Positions 1-9,100 of a stretch of 21,571 nt of DNA are shown piece after piece. Every line of letters begins with the position of its first letter. Position 1 is the stretch's first letter. A model generated the notes under the pieces. The model was not told where the DNA came from and searched no databases. It saw only the letters and a list, made by a program, of their open reading frames with translations. Source of the DNA: JAAXTX01 sp037139695 (GTDB lineage: Bacteria; Patescibacteriota; Minisyncoccia; Moranbacterales; UBA1568); assembly GCA_037139695.1 (NCBI GenBank), contig JBAXFX010000015.1:1-21571 (forward strand), read 5' to 3'. A program made the translations under genes and the position numbers.

Positions 1-67
1 AAAGTATTTCGATTCTATATCTTTATTGAGAACCCATTATTGCGTATGACCCGAAATTTCCATTCAC

Positions 68-96
68 TTGGAAGGCGTGCGCGAACAAGGTATACT
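68..96 (+). promoter_or_regulatory. Sigma-70-type promoter of the first gene
   Basis: TTGGAA at 68-73 and TATACT at 91-96 are separated by exactly 17 nt. Transcription would start near 103, about 26 nt before the ATG at 129. No Shine-Dalgarno sequence is visible in that short leader. Confidence 0.6.
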
Positions 97-128
97 AAGG
101 TACCGTACTTTTCTCTTTCTGACACCCT

Positions 129-755
129 ATGTTGCACGATTTCCTAGCCTTCATCTTCGAGGATGCCACTGCGAACGGCACCATCAGCCGATCCGCTGTC
201 TGGACGTCTATCCTGGTGGCCGTCGCCTATCTGCAGTTCCGAAAAGCGAATCACATCTCGAGCGCCGACTTCATCCACCGGCTCAAGAACGACTTCTTTA
301 GCAAGGAAACGAGGGAAATTTTCTTCCTTTTCGAGAAGGACTACTTGCGATACGACGAGGAAAGCGAGATATTCGAAGTCGTCGGAATCGACGATAAAAC
401 CAAAGCCGAGCTCGGCATCACACGGAAGTTCTTCACGATCTACGAAGTCGATGACTTCATTCTTGGGGACATCTACGACCTCGGGCTTTTCGAACAGAAA
501 CGGATCGTCGACATAGACATGGTGTACGAGGAGTTCGGATATTACATCGCGACGGTCTGGGAGAATAAGGCCATCCGGTATTATATAAAGAGCCAACGAC
601 AAGACCCGAAACACAAGGATGTGTACAATAAATTTGACTATATCGGTCTCAAATGCGAGCTCTACGGCTCCGCGAAAATACGCCGGAAAAAATTTCTTCT
701 GTGGCGGATACGGCTCTGCTTCAGCAAAGCCGGACTCAGAAGGTTCCCATTGTAA
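129..755 (+). CDS. Membrane-anchored protein of unknown function
   Basis: 208 aa, function not recognised. Residues about 22-38 form one hydrophobic segment (TSILVAVAYLQF), flanked by basic residues and followed by a soluble domain rich in acidic and aromatic residues. The stretch LKNDFFSKETREIFFLFEKDYLRYDE recalls small membrane-tethered DUF4760-like proteins; that is an impression and was not tested. The ATG at 129 is chosen because it follows a good promoter (68-96) and precedes the hydrophobic segment. The last 25 or so residues (RRKKFLLWRIRLCFSKAGLRRFPL) are basic and differ in character from the rest, so the C-terminus may have been altered next to the palindromic element that starts 8 nt after the stop. 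The gene converges on the sortase gene. Confidence 0.7.
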   Translation: MLHDFLAFIFEDATANGTISRSAVWTSILVAVAYLQFRKANHISSADFIHRLKNDFFSKETREIFFLFEKDYLRYDEESEIFEVVGIDDKTKAELGITRKFFTIYEVDDFILGDIYDLGLFEQKRIVDIDMVYEEFGYYIATVWENKAIRYYIKSQRQDPKHKDVYNKFDYIGLKCELYGSAKIRRKKFLLWRIRLCFSKAGLRRFPL

Positions 756-762
756 AAAGAAA

Positions 763-805
763 AGGGTCAGGTACTTTTTTGCGTACAAAATAAGTACCTG
801 ACCCT
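763..805. repeat. 43-bp palindromic repeat, copy 1
   Basis: A perfect 14-bp inverted repeat (AGGGTCAGGTACTT, 763-776, with its complement at 792-805). Past a single-base bulge it extends as TTTT/AAAA around the loop GCGTAC. It occupies the convergent gap between the gene ending at 755 and the sortase gene ending at 823. It could act as a two-way terminator because both arms are flanked by A/T runs. A second copy at 14384-14426 matches the reverse complement of this one at 41 of 43 positions. The GGGTCAGGTAC core resembles REP-like elements mobilised by Y1 (RAYT) transposases; this is inference, and no transposase is in the window. Confidence 0.75.
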
Positions 806-822
806 CTGTATGGTCCGAATCA

Positions 823-1482
823 TCATTCCGCACGAATCGCGTCGAGTACCCCGAAAACAAGAAGTCGTTTCGCATCGGTCCCAGGCGGCCAGCAGGTCAT
901 AAGCGTGACCGTGTTCTCCACGGACTGTGCATTCAGATACTCCACCTGCTCCGGCGCGGTCACCCGTTTGTCAAAGACCCGATAATCGTACAGCTTTCCC
1001 CGATAGGCGATCGTGAACCGATCCCCGACGACCAGCTTGTCGAGGAGGTAGAAAATCGTATTGTATTGTCCGCGCGTCAGAAAGTCGTCGGAGGAATGTG
1101 CGAAAAGAAACGTATTTCCCGACTCGCCCGGCGTCTTCGTCCCCTTTGCCTGCGCGATACCGTCCGCGAGCGCCTTGCGGTACGCCGTCTGGTCGAACGG
1201 GTCCACGTCCGGCACGACCGCTACGTTGGCGCCGATCTTCGGGATAACGATGGAATACTCCGAATTGACCGGGGTAAGAATGCCGGCTTTCCCGGCATCC
1301 GCCGATGCAAGCGATACCGTGTCCGAAGCGGCATCACGGTTCCGAAGAGCATACCGTATTTCTTCCCGCAGAATCGGAAAAAAGACAAGAAAAAACAGAC
1401 TGGCTCCCAGAATCAGCGCGCCTATCCCTGCCCGGAAAAGCCATACCGATATCCGTTCTTCCTTTCCGATAGTCCCTTTCAT
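823..1482 (-). CDS. Sortase (TLxTC-type transpeptidase)
   Basis: 219 aa. Sortases cleave the LPXTG motif of exported proteins between Thr and Gly and transfer the acyl intermediate to an amine acceptor on the outer face of the membrane. An N-terminal membrane segment (about residues 15-36) anchors the enzyme with its catalytic domain outside. The catalytic His lies in LFAHSS (His129), the Cys in TLMTCWPPGT (Cys197), and the Arg in AKRLLVFG (Arg206). The spacing and the TLxTC-xP-GT-xxRL pattern fit class D/E-like sortases better than class A. The size is normal. The LPATG-bearing protein encoded at 5042-13444 is the evident substrate in this neighbourhood. The ATG at 1482 lies only 9 nt after an extended -10 box, so the mRNA may be almost leaderless. 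The gene ends in TGA. Confidence 0.9.
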   Translation of the reverse strand: MKGTIGKEERISVWLFRAGIGALILGASLFFLVFFPILREEIRYALRNRDAASDTVSLASADAGKAGILTPVNSEYSIVIPKIGANVAVVPDVDPFDQTAYRKALADGIAQAKGTKTPGESGNTFLFAHSSDDFLTRGQYNTIFYLLDKLVVGDRFTIAYRGKLYDYRVFDKRVTAPEQVEYLNAQSVENTVTLMTCWPPGTDAKRLLVFGVLDAIRAE

Positions 1483-1491
1483 AATACACGT

Positions 1492-1500
1492 ATCATACCA
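1492..1500 (-). promoter_or_regulatory. Extended -10 promoter of the sortase gene
   Basis: Read on the minus strand, TGGTATGAT is an extended -10 element (TGnTATGAT). It ends 9 nt before the sortase ATG. No convincing -35 box is seen 17 nt upstream. A start site about 7 nt after the hexamer would leave a leader of roughly 3 nt. Confidence 0.5.
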
Positions 1501-1592
1501 TATACGATTCCGTCCGGCGCGTCCTTCATCCCGTCGACACGTGATCTACATTGACTGACCGGATGCGACAACAGATGTTTCCCAAAAGAAAC

Positions 1593-1608
1593 ACGCGAAA
1601 AAACGCGT
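1593..1608 (-). terminator. Weak hairpin after the coiled-coil gene
   Basis: On the minus strand, ACGCG, six T and CGCGT form a 5-bp stem directly after the stop codon at 1609-1611, followed by GTTTCTTTT. The stem is short and the loop is all T, so termination would be weak at best. Confidence 0.3.
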
Positions 1609-2001
1609 TTATTTCTTCAGCGGTTTAGCCGTCCGCCTGAACAGCTTCCGCTTTCTCGTTTCCTTCTCGACAAGAGTATCGATGTCCTCCAAATCCTTCT
1701 CCAGAGACTGAGCATCGGAGCGTACTTCCGTCTTTTCGGTATCATCATGTTGAGGATGCGCGTCTACCAGATTTTCGAGCTTCGAAAGTGAAACCGCTAT
1801 CGCCGAACTTTCCTCTTCCAGCTCCTCCATCTCGTCTTGCAAGGTGTGAACCTCACTGATCAGCTCTCTTAAGATATTCATTATCCTGGCAGACGACAAA
1901 GCATAGCCCTCTTCCTGGGACATCCAGACCTTCTCCGCTTCGATTCTCTTGTCCAACAAGGCTATGACCTCGTATCTGGCGTGGTGAAATCCTTTTTTCA
2001 T
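1609..2001 (-). CDS. Small coiled-coil protein of unknown function
   Basis: 130 aa, no recognisable family. Residues about 38-112 are a heptad-rich acidic helix (for example LQDEMEELEEESSAIAVSLSKLENL) that should form a coiled coil. The C-terminal 18 residues are strongly basic (KETRKRKLFRRTAKPLKK) and could bind nucleic acid or acidic surfaces. There is no signal peptide or membrane segment. The gene has its own strong promoter (2045-2073) and lies directly upstream of the sortase gene in the same direction, so read-through into the sortase is possible. The start at 2001 is within the motif CGTATGA shared by six starts in this window. No Shine-Dalgarno sequence is visible. Real expression is likely given the promoter; the role is unknown. 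Confidence 0.7.
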   Translation of the reverse strand: MKKGFHHARYEVIALLDKRIEAEKVWMSQEEGYALSSARIMNILRELISEVHTLQDEMEELEEESSAIAVSLSKLENLVDAHPQHDDTEKTEVRSDAQSLEKDLEDIDTLVEKETRKRKLFRRTAKPLKK

Positions 2002-2044
2002 ACGAAAATTCGATATTCTCTATTAGGATGCTTATCAAAGAGAT

Positions 2045-2073
2045 ATAGTAGCGTAATATCAATAAAATGTCAA
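2045..2073 (-). promoter_or_regulatory. Strong promoter of the coiled-coil gene
   Basis: Minus strand: TTGACA (2068-2073), 17-nt spacer, TACTAT (2045-2050). The start site would be near 2038, leaving a leader of about 37 nt. The same two boxes with the same spacing precede rpsP. Confidence 0.75.
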
Positions 2074-2116
2074 GGGTCTGTAAAAACCATCCTTTGGGTC
2101 AGAATCAAGACATCTA

Positions 2117-2146
2117 AAACCGCCTCGTCGTATGACGAGGCGGTTT
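2117..2146 (-). terminator. Intrinsic terminator of the 852-aa gene
   Basis: A perfect 13-bp stem (AAACCGCCTCGTC and its complement) around a 4-nt loop, 28 nt beyond the stop codon at 2174. The A-rich outer arm gives a short U run on the minus-strand transcript (GGTTTTAG). It separates this gene from the coiled-coil gene, which has its own promoter at 2045-2073. Confidence 0.75.
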
Positions 2147-2173
2147 CTGACCGTAAATACTCTTTACTGCGAA

Positions 2174-4732
2174 TCACCCACGACGTCCGTCTTTCTTTCC
2201 GGCATCGCGATTATTGCTCTGCGCACTGGCATGGTCAGGTTTATCCTTCTCCTGATCGTAGTTGCTTCTCCCGTGATTCCCATAGTACTTCCCGTGCAGG
2301 TCATCACGGTTGTCATCATCCGACGTATCGTCCTTTTCGTTCTTCAGCTTCGCCGCGTTCCCAAAGAGAACGGTCGTCACGACATCCCCGGCGGAAAGGA
2401 CAATTTCTTTCGGATTCCTACTCATACGTTTCCAACCCTTCTGATGCGTCTCACGAACGATGTACGTTCCCGGCGCAAGGTTTGGAAAGCTATATGACCC
2501 ATCAACAGCGGTCGTCGTCGATGTTACGAGCTTGCCATCCTTCGTCCCATCATCGAGAATCAACCGGATAACCCACCCGGAAAGTCCCGATTCGTTCGCG
2601 TCCTTCTGCCCGTTCCGGTTGAGATCATTGTACTTCATGCCACTGATCGTACCGGTCGTCGGACACTTCGTGTTATAGACAATCACATACCGATCACTTG
2701 TCAGTCCGATGAAGACCGGCGCGACAGGCGCAAGCGTCTGTGCGATCGCGTCATCAAAACCGGTCTCACTCGACTTGTACCCGGCAAGGAGATATTTGCC
2801 CGGCTCGCACGCGTCCGGCGTCGATACCACCTTACTGGTAGCATCCGTAATTTCGGACGTCGTATAATCGGCCGGCGCATTCATCACCGCGGTATCGGCA
2901 CCGTACAGGTCGGTTGCTCCGCCATGACCGTTACCGAGGACATAGTTGCCACTCGTCGATGTGCCTCCGTTGAGATTAGACGTCTTCCACGTCGCCGTCA
3001 TCGGGAATGCATATCCAGAAGCCGAAGTCGCATCCGCCTTCGCTCCGTCAAGATACTTCAGGATATGAACCTGTAGCGTCTTCACAGGAGGGCAGAGGGT
3101 ATTCCGGACGATGATGTATTTGTCACCTCGTAAATCCGAGAAGCTCGGGATATCCTTTGTTGTCGATGCGCTCTGTGCCTGCTCCAATGTATCACCGACT
3201 GAGTACCCATCCAAAGCATACTGATGCAAACCATCACATGACGGTCCGACCAGATTCGTGCTCAACACTTCTTCGGCAGCGTACGATGAACCGATAGCCA
3301 TCGGGCTCGTGGAGGCCGCATATGGGACGCCCTGTCCGGCAAAACCGTCCGGTCCGAGAGAAAATCCCGCACTATAGGTCGAGGTATACATCGGGAACGT
3401 CACACTACCGGCATTTTCCGCTGTAGCCTGCTTGCCGTCGATATACTTGAAGATATGAACCGTCGCACTCGTCGGTGGTGGCGTGTTCTTGGTGCAGGAA
3501 TATATGTTGACGTTCAGACTTCCGTTATTGTCACCGTACCAACCGGAATCCGGACTTCCGGTCGTGGAATCGCCATCAAATACCCTGAAGTTCACCCTAC
3601 TCCCCGTTCCCGAGTAAAGATATGAGTACGTGTGCGCCGGATTATATGCGCCCCAGTTCACAAACGCGTTATCGACTTGCAAATCAAACTCCCCCTTACC
3701 CAAAAGGTACGGAGGGATATCATATCCGTCCATGTGCGTCTGCCAGTTATCCACACTCGCATATTCGGCATCTGCGATATTTTTTCCCGTATTCGTCCAC
3801 GTTCCTGAAGATTCAACCAGATAGCTTTCTCCATTTTGCAAGATTGCATCACTCGATACTCCACTCAACGAAGATGAATCAACAGACTTGGATTCCAACA
3901 ATGTTTTTGTCGTATCCGCAGGGCACGTCACCTCTACCGGCGGGTTCGGGACAATCGCATTCAATCTTGCGGAAGGGACATATGTCGACCATCCCGTATC
4001 CTGGCGAAAGATCCCGACACCTGCAGCGCCGCCATCGGTATAATTCTTCGCGCCGTCAGTGTCCCAGAATATCGCGTCCGCATTATTGTCCACACCGACA
4101 CTTGGAACCGTATCAGGCGTAGAAAAGTTAAGCGAATTATATGGTCCATCGAGACCGATCGGCACAGCGCCCCATGTCTCTGTATTGAATGCCACCCCAT
4201 AAATTACCTGGTCAGGCAACGTAATGCCCTGGTCGGAGAAATCGAATGTCGCGATAAAATTATACCCATTATTGCACTCAGGAAGATACCCTCCGGACGT
4301 GCAGGACACATCACTCGCCGGTCTCCACGGAACAAGGACGTTTTCGGTCTTACTGGCTATGATTGCGCCTTTCTTCGGTATTTCCCCACTCGTATCAACA
4401 CCATAAATCTTTACGGTGACCGGATGAGTGTAGCCCTTGTTTTCGGAATTAGGATTACTACAATCGTGACTGTACCAATTCCCTTGTTGACAGGCCCAGC
4501 TATTCAACATGATATCAACGGAAGCAAGTTCTCTATTGACTCCGCCGAGCGTAATCTCATCGCCGAGTTCAGATGTCTGAGTCGCCTGGTAACCCACACT
4601 TTTTGAGCTCGAGGGTTGAGGCGAGGGGATGGAATTATAAATTATCTCAGTTGCAGCCTTTACCGGCTGGACCCCTCCCGCAAATACGAGCGCTATCGCG
4701 AATAACCCCGAAACGAGAACTGTTCTTTTCAT
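2174..4732 (-). CDS. Secreted repeat surface protein, SdrD-B-like domain
   Basis: 852 aa from the ATG at 4732, which opens a classical signal peptide (MKRTVLVSGLFAIALVF to VKAA, about residues 1-27). An in-frame ATG at 4867 would add 45 residues that bury the signal, so it is rejected. Domains: a beta-rich N-terminal region (about 30-262); a second region (about 267-413) containing YNPAHTYSYLYSGTGS and FRVFDGDSTTGSPDSGWYGD; two homologous repeats (about 421-548 and 552-689), each opening with VHI[FL]KY[IL]DG and closing with the D(R)KYIIV.NT / DRYVIVYNT strand; an SdrD B-like domain (about 693-792, GMKYNDLNRNGQKDANESGLSGW to PNLAPGTYIVRET); and a very charged tail (795-852). There is no LPXTG and no C-terminal membrane segment, so covalent anchoring by the nearby sortase is not expected. 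It is probably released or held by charge. It has its own promoter and terminator. Confidence 0.85.
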   Translation of the reverse strand: MKRTVLVSGLFAIALVFAGGVQPVKAATEIIYNSIPSPQPSSSKSVGYQATQTSELGDEITLGGVNRELASVDIMLNSWACQQGNWYSHDCSNPNSENKGYTHPVTVKIYGVDTSGEIPKKGAIIASKTENVLVPWRPASDVSCTSGGYLPECNNGYNFIATFDFSDQGITLPDQVIYGVAFNTETWGAVPIGLDGPYNSLNFSTPDTVPSVGVDNNADAIFWDTDGAKNYTDGGAAGVGIFRQDTGWSTYVPSARLNAIVPNPPVEVTCPADTTKTLLESKSVDSSSLSGVSSDAILQNGESYLVESSGTWTNTGKNIADAEYASVDNWQTHMDGYDIPPYLLGKGEFDLQVDNAFVNWGAYNPAHTYSYLYSGTGSRVNFRVFDGDSTTGSPDSGWYGDNNGSLNVNIYSCTKNTPPPTSATVHIFKYIDGKQATAENAGSVTFPMYTSTYSAGFSLGPDGFAGQGVPYAASTSPMAIGSSYAAEEVLSTNLVGPSCDGLHQYALDGYSVGDTLEQAQSASTTKDIPSFSDLRGDKYIIVRNTLCPPVKTLQVHILKYLDGAKADATSASGYAFPMTATWKTSNLNGGTSTSGNYVLGNGHGGATDLYGADTAVMNAPADYTTSEITDATSKVVSTPDACEPGKYLLAGYKSSETGFDDAIAQTLAPVAPVFIGLTSDRYVIVYNTKCPTTGTISGMKYNDLNRNGQKDANESGLSGWVIRLILDDGTKDGKLVTSTTTAVDGSYSFPNLAPGTYIVRETHQKGWKRMSRNPKEIVLSAGDVVTTVLFGNAAKLKNEKDDTSDDDNRDDLHGKYYGNHGRSNYDQEKDKPDHASAQSNNRDAGKKDGRRG

Positions 4733-4742
4733 ACGTTTACTC

Positions 4743-4771
4743 AATATAATTTTTACTAGACGGTGCGTCGA
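4743..4771 (-). promoter_or_regulatory. Promoter of the 852-aa gene
   Basis: Minus strand: TCGACG (4766-4771), 17-nt spacer, TATATT (4743-4748), then only 10 nt to the ATG at 4732. Transcription would begin about 3-4 nt before the start codon. Confidence 0.5.
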
Positions 4772-4854
4772 CCTCGCACCGGACAAACTCATATATTTAT
4801 TATACACCAAAAAAAGCTCCCTTTCCCATCCGGTCAACCATGATTGCAGACAAG

Positions 4855-4881
4855 AATACAGCTCCACAAGAAGGCTGTATT
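4855..4881 (+). terminator. Hairpin with T-run on the plus strand
   Basis: AATACAGC (4855-4862) pairs with GCTGTATT (4874-4881), followed by a T-run into 4885 on the plus strand. No plus-strand gene lies upstream, so its purpose is unclear; it may block antisense transcription. The rest of the 309-bp gap 4733-5041 holds the terminator of the giant gene (4980-5008) and the promoter of the 852-aa gene (4743-4771), and no gene. Confidence 0.35.
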
Positions 4882-4979
4882 TTTAATACCGACAAATCAA
4901 CTATTATCCCGTTCCCACGTTTCTCCGCTACGACAGCCCTATTGCCAAAGACAGCCCCAAACGACCCGGACCGGGTACG

Positions 4980-5008
4980 AAAAATCCCAGAATCCAAAGG
5001 ATCCGGGA
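4980..5008 (-). terminator. Intrinsic terminator of the giant surface-protein gene
   Basis: On the minus strand, TCCCGGATCC, loop TTT, and GGATTCTGGGA form about 10 bp with one bulge and one G-U pair, followed directly by five T (4980-4984). It begins 34 nt after the stop codon at 5042. Confidence 0.7.
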
Positions 5009-5041
5009 CTTCCGTTTTCAAGGCGTTTTCCGAACCGTCGC

Positions 5042-6142
5042 CTATGCCCTCCGGTTCTCGTCAGGTCCGGTATATTCCTTTTCGCCTTTCTTTTTCTTCC
5101 CGAGGAATCCAAGAAATCCGAGACGGGCAAACGGCATATCCTCCGCGAGCGCGGACAATGGTGTCCGAGCCATAACGTATGCTACGCGAGCCAACGGGAT
5201 GGCGGCAAGACCGGCAAGCCAGATAACCCAATCCTGGAAAGCGTTCGTCGTCGATGCGGTTTCAGCGCCCTTCACGGTTCCTTGCTCATTGCCCGCCTGT
5301 GCTCCTTCCACGGCACCGTTCACCTGCTCCGTCCCGTTTCCGGCCGCCCCACCCTGACCGGCCGCGCCCGGATTGAGCGTCACGGTCCCGGCCCCATTGT
5401 TTCCCGGGACGACGACCGTCCTTGTCTTATGCCTGGTCTTGGTTTCGTTCGTGACGTTCACGTTCGAATCACCGACGAAGCCCGACCCGTTACCATCCGC
5501 ATCCACCGCACGGAGGGCATAGTAGTAGGTCAGGTTGCAATCAGTCGCTATCGTATCCGAAATCGCGCCGGCAATATTCGACGTAATCGCCTTCGTGGCA
5601 ACCAGGGTTGAAGCGTCCGCGATAAACGAGAGCGAGGTTGAACGATAGAGCTCTACCGTTGCCGTCTCGCCACCATCGTTCGCCGTGGTAAACGAGATCG
5701 TCTTGTTGCAGGCATCCGGATCAAGACGAGCATAGTTCGTCGGCATGCCCGGGGCAGAGATATCGATCTTCACCGGGATATGTTCCGATTCGTTCGTTCC
5801 CGATCCGGCATAGGCCGTCACGTAGAAGTCATAGGTCCCATCCGCCGTGATGCCCGCCTTACTCACGTCACAGCTCCCAGACGATCCGCCCTCGATCGTC
5901 GTAAGCGAATCGAACGCGGTGGCGGATCCTTCCCGATAGCACTTCACGTCGACCGTCTTGGTCTTGTCGAGGTCGAGCACGACATATCCAATCCGGAAAT
6001 CGGGACCGAATGACACGGCGCCGGGCTTCTCGACCTGCACCGCCAGGTTCGAATCACTCGAGACAATGGCATGCGTCGGCATTCCCGACAATCCAAACAG
6101 TCCAACGACCGAACCAGCGACAAACATTCCCACGTTCTTCAT
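5042..6142 (-). other. C-terminal secreted module (possible former separate gene)
   Basis: Residues 2435-2800 of the giant ORF look like a complete secreted protein. MKNVGMFVAGSVVGLFGLSGMPTHA resembles a signal peptide. Beta-rich domains follow, including an FN3-like region (about 2560-2665, starting IDISAPGMPTN), then a Gly/Ala/Asn-rich linker, a membrane segment (about 2735-2757, FQDWVIWLAGLAAIPLARVAYVM) and a basic tail (KKKKGEKEY). The internal ATG at 6142 is in an ATGA context (out of frame), as expected if stop and start once overlapped by four bases. Independent initiation at this ATG is possible, but no ribosome-binding site is evident. Confidence 0.6.
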
Positions 6143-9100
6143 ATTCTTGTTCTTGCGCTTTCCGACAAAGACGAGTGCTGAACCAGCTCCGAGGAGCGCC
6201 AGTGCCGCAAGCATCCATCCCGTTTCGCTCCCGGTCGCCGGCAGCTCGGTGGACGTGCCGAGGACACGCTTGGTCGTCGTCTTGGTCTTGGTCTTCGTAT
6301 CAGTCTCCTGTACCGTCGCTATGGCCACCGAAGGCTGTTCAGGCACGATGACCGCGACTTTGGTACCGGCAAACAGTTCCGGATCGCCCTTGGTGGCCTG
6401 TACCGTCGCGCCAAGCAGATCGGTGCCGGCCGCCCATGCGAGGTCAGGATAGTCACCCGTGTCCTGGGTCGCGCTGATGTCCGCGACATAGGTAAGCGTG
6501 ATCACTTCTCCCGGAACCATCGTCCCGAGGTCCCACACGCCCGGTGAGGCGTACACGTGGGAGAGCTTCAGGTCGCCGATGTGCGCCCCGCCCACGCTCG
6601 ATTTTGCAGTCCAACTGTCCGGTCGGTACGTGAACCCCGCCGGCGGGAGATCGGTCACCGTGACGTTCTCCACGTTACTCAGGTTTTCGATCTCTCCTTT
6701 GACACCACCTTTAGCCTTGACCTTGATGATGTACTTCACGCTGTCACCGGGTTGCAGGCTGTTCGAACCGTCGAGGGAATAGTTTCCCTCGGTATCCACG
6801 AATTTGTCAAGCTTGAGTTGTGGCGTCGTGAAAGTGTTCGTGAAGGTGCAAAGGATATTGTCGTTGGCATGCACCGCGAAGGAATTGGCGGTAGGAACGA
6901 ACGGATGATCCTTATCACCACCGTTTACGGTACAGGTGGCACCGTCCAGGCTCCATCCGGGATTCTTCGTCAGGTCCTCGGCCATGGCATACCGGCCCGT
7001 CGGCACGCTGAACGGCTGTGGCGTGTCCTGATCCGCAATCGTGTACGTATGGACGGATGCCGTCTCCTGTGTAAGGTTGATCGAGAATTTTGTTGGATCG
7101 GTCCGTGGCACGGAGACTTTTTTCGTTCCGCCTTCCTTGGTGAATTCGTTGGTCGTAAGCGTGGTCACCTTGTCCACCGTGATCGTTCCCATGTCCCGCG
7201 CGTTACACAGCGTGATGTCCGTCGTCTGATCCTTGGAGACCGTAACCTCGACCGGCAGGGTCGAGCTGATCGGGTCGGCATCGCTTTGTGTCACCCCTTC
7301 CGGATTCGCACAAGAATATGTCTCGCTTCCGGTCGTGAACCATCCCGTATAGTGGTATCCGTCGACGGTATTCTCGTTCACCTGATAATCACCCGTTTCG
7401 ATAGGCGTATCCGAGGAACCCATCGTCCTCGCCGGCGTATCCGTTCCGAGACCCCATGCGAATCCGAGTGTGTTCGCCGCGACGTCCCCTCCTTCGTACG
7501 TCCCATCCCCGTTCGCGTCCACTTCCTTGTGCACCGTCAACGTCCCCGTATCGCGGGTATTCGTGATCGTGCAGGTAACTATCTCGTTCGGCTTGAGTGA
7601 AATATTGTTCGGATTGATTGTCTGAATTGAATCCGAGCTATCCGATGTCAACGATGATGTGCAGGTCGCACTCGTCTGCGTCCAGCCTTTCTTCGCCTGT
7701 TCGATAACGGAGTACGATCCCGGTGCGAGCCATCCGCTGTCGTTTGTTCCGTTGTCCGAAAGGTCGAAAGTATAGTTCTCACCGCCCCAGCTCGGATCGA
7801 AGGTGAACGTATCTTTCACGTCGTTCCCGGTCTGATCGGGATCAGTCTGCTTCACGACAACGATTTTTCCTGCCTGATAGGTTTTTACGGCATCGTTGCT
7901 CGAACCGAGCGTGCCGTCCGTCGACCGGGCAAGCGTGAGTCCGCCGACGGACACGTTCGCCGACGCATGTACCGTTACCGTTCCCGGTGTGGCACTGTTG
8001 AAAACGATCGTGCACTGGCCGTTCGTATTGGTATTCGCACCGGCATCGTCACACGTGCTCTTAGCGGCATCCAGGGTCGATACGGCCCCGCTACCGTTCG
8101 TCAGCGTGAAGTCGACATGTTCGCCGGGCGCCACGACCCATCCCGTCCCATCGTTTTCCGTGACCGTGACGGTAAACGTGTGCGGGACATTGACGTCGTT
8201 CGTCGCGGCTGTCTTGTCGAAGGCTATCCGCGCTCCGACAACCTTCACCGTCTCGCTGTCATCGTCATCCGCCACGTTGTTCTCGTTGTCCTTGACCGTA
8301 ACCTTAGCAGTGTTGTCGTATGTTCCGGCGACGGCATGGTTCACGACATAGGAGCAGGTCTTCGTCGCGTTCGGCGCGATCGTCTGCCCGACCAACGCGA
8401 GACAGGCAGGACTCAGCGCGTTACTGTCCGTAAGCGCCGTAATGGAAACGGTTTCCACCGACGTGTTTTTGATCGTCAGGGTGTAGGTGAAGTTTCCACC
8501 CGGTTCGGCCATGCCGGTCGTGTCGACTGATTTGTCGATCGTGACGGTCGGTTTGGCGTCGGTGACCGTGACGGTGGCATCATCATGCTTCGTATCCGTG
8601 GATCCGTCATCATCCGTCCCGATTGCCGTCACCACATCGGTATATCGCCCCGGTTCACCATATACGCCGGCATCGAACGAGCAGGAGTAGCTACCGCCCG
8701 CTGCGATGATCCCCCCCGTCGCGCAGGTGCCCTTGCCGTTCAGATCGCCGTAGACATCGTCGGAAAGGCTCATCAGCGTGACGGATTCGAAGCTCTTGTT
8801 ATTCACGACGACCGAGAAGGTCACGCTGCCACCCGGCTCCGAAAGAGAGAGTGTTCCTGCCGTCTTCACGACCTCGATCGTCGGCTTCACGTCGATGAAC
8901 GTCACCATAGCATCATCAGAGGCACTTACCTCGTTGTTTTCATTATCTTTGGCCTTGGCGGTGAACACGTTCACATGCGAGGTTCCGGCGTTTCCTTTTA
9001 TGGTCGTCGTATACGTGAAGGTACAGCTCGCATTCATCGCGAGTGTCGTACCCGTTTTACAACCGGTATTCCCGGTGAGCGTGCCGAATTTGTCGTCCTG

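Noticed and set aside
2091..2110. GGGTCAG near 2095 as a third copy of the palindrome
   Set aside because: Only seven bases match and no complementary arm follows.
4733..4867. Upstream ATG at 4867 for the 852-aa protein
   Set aside because: It would bury the signal peptide that starts at 4732 and would include the promoter.
4964..4976. Palindrome ACCCGG-A-CCGGGT
   Set aside because: A one-base loop cannot form a hairpin; it may be a binding site, but nothing supports that.
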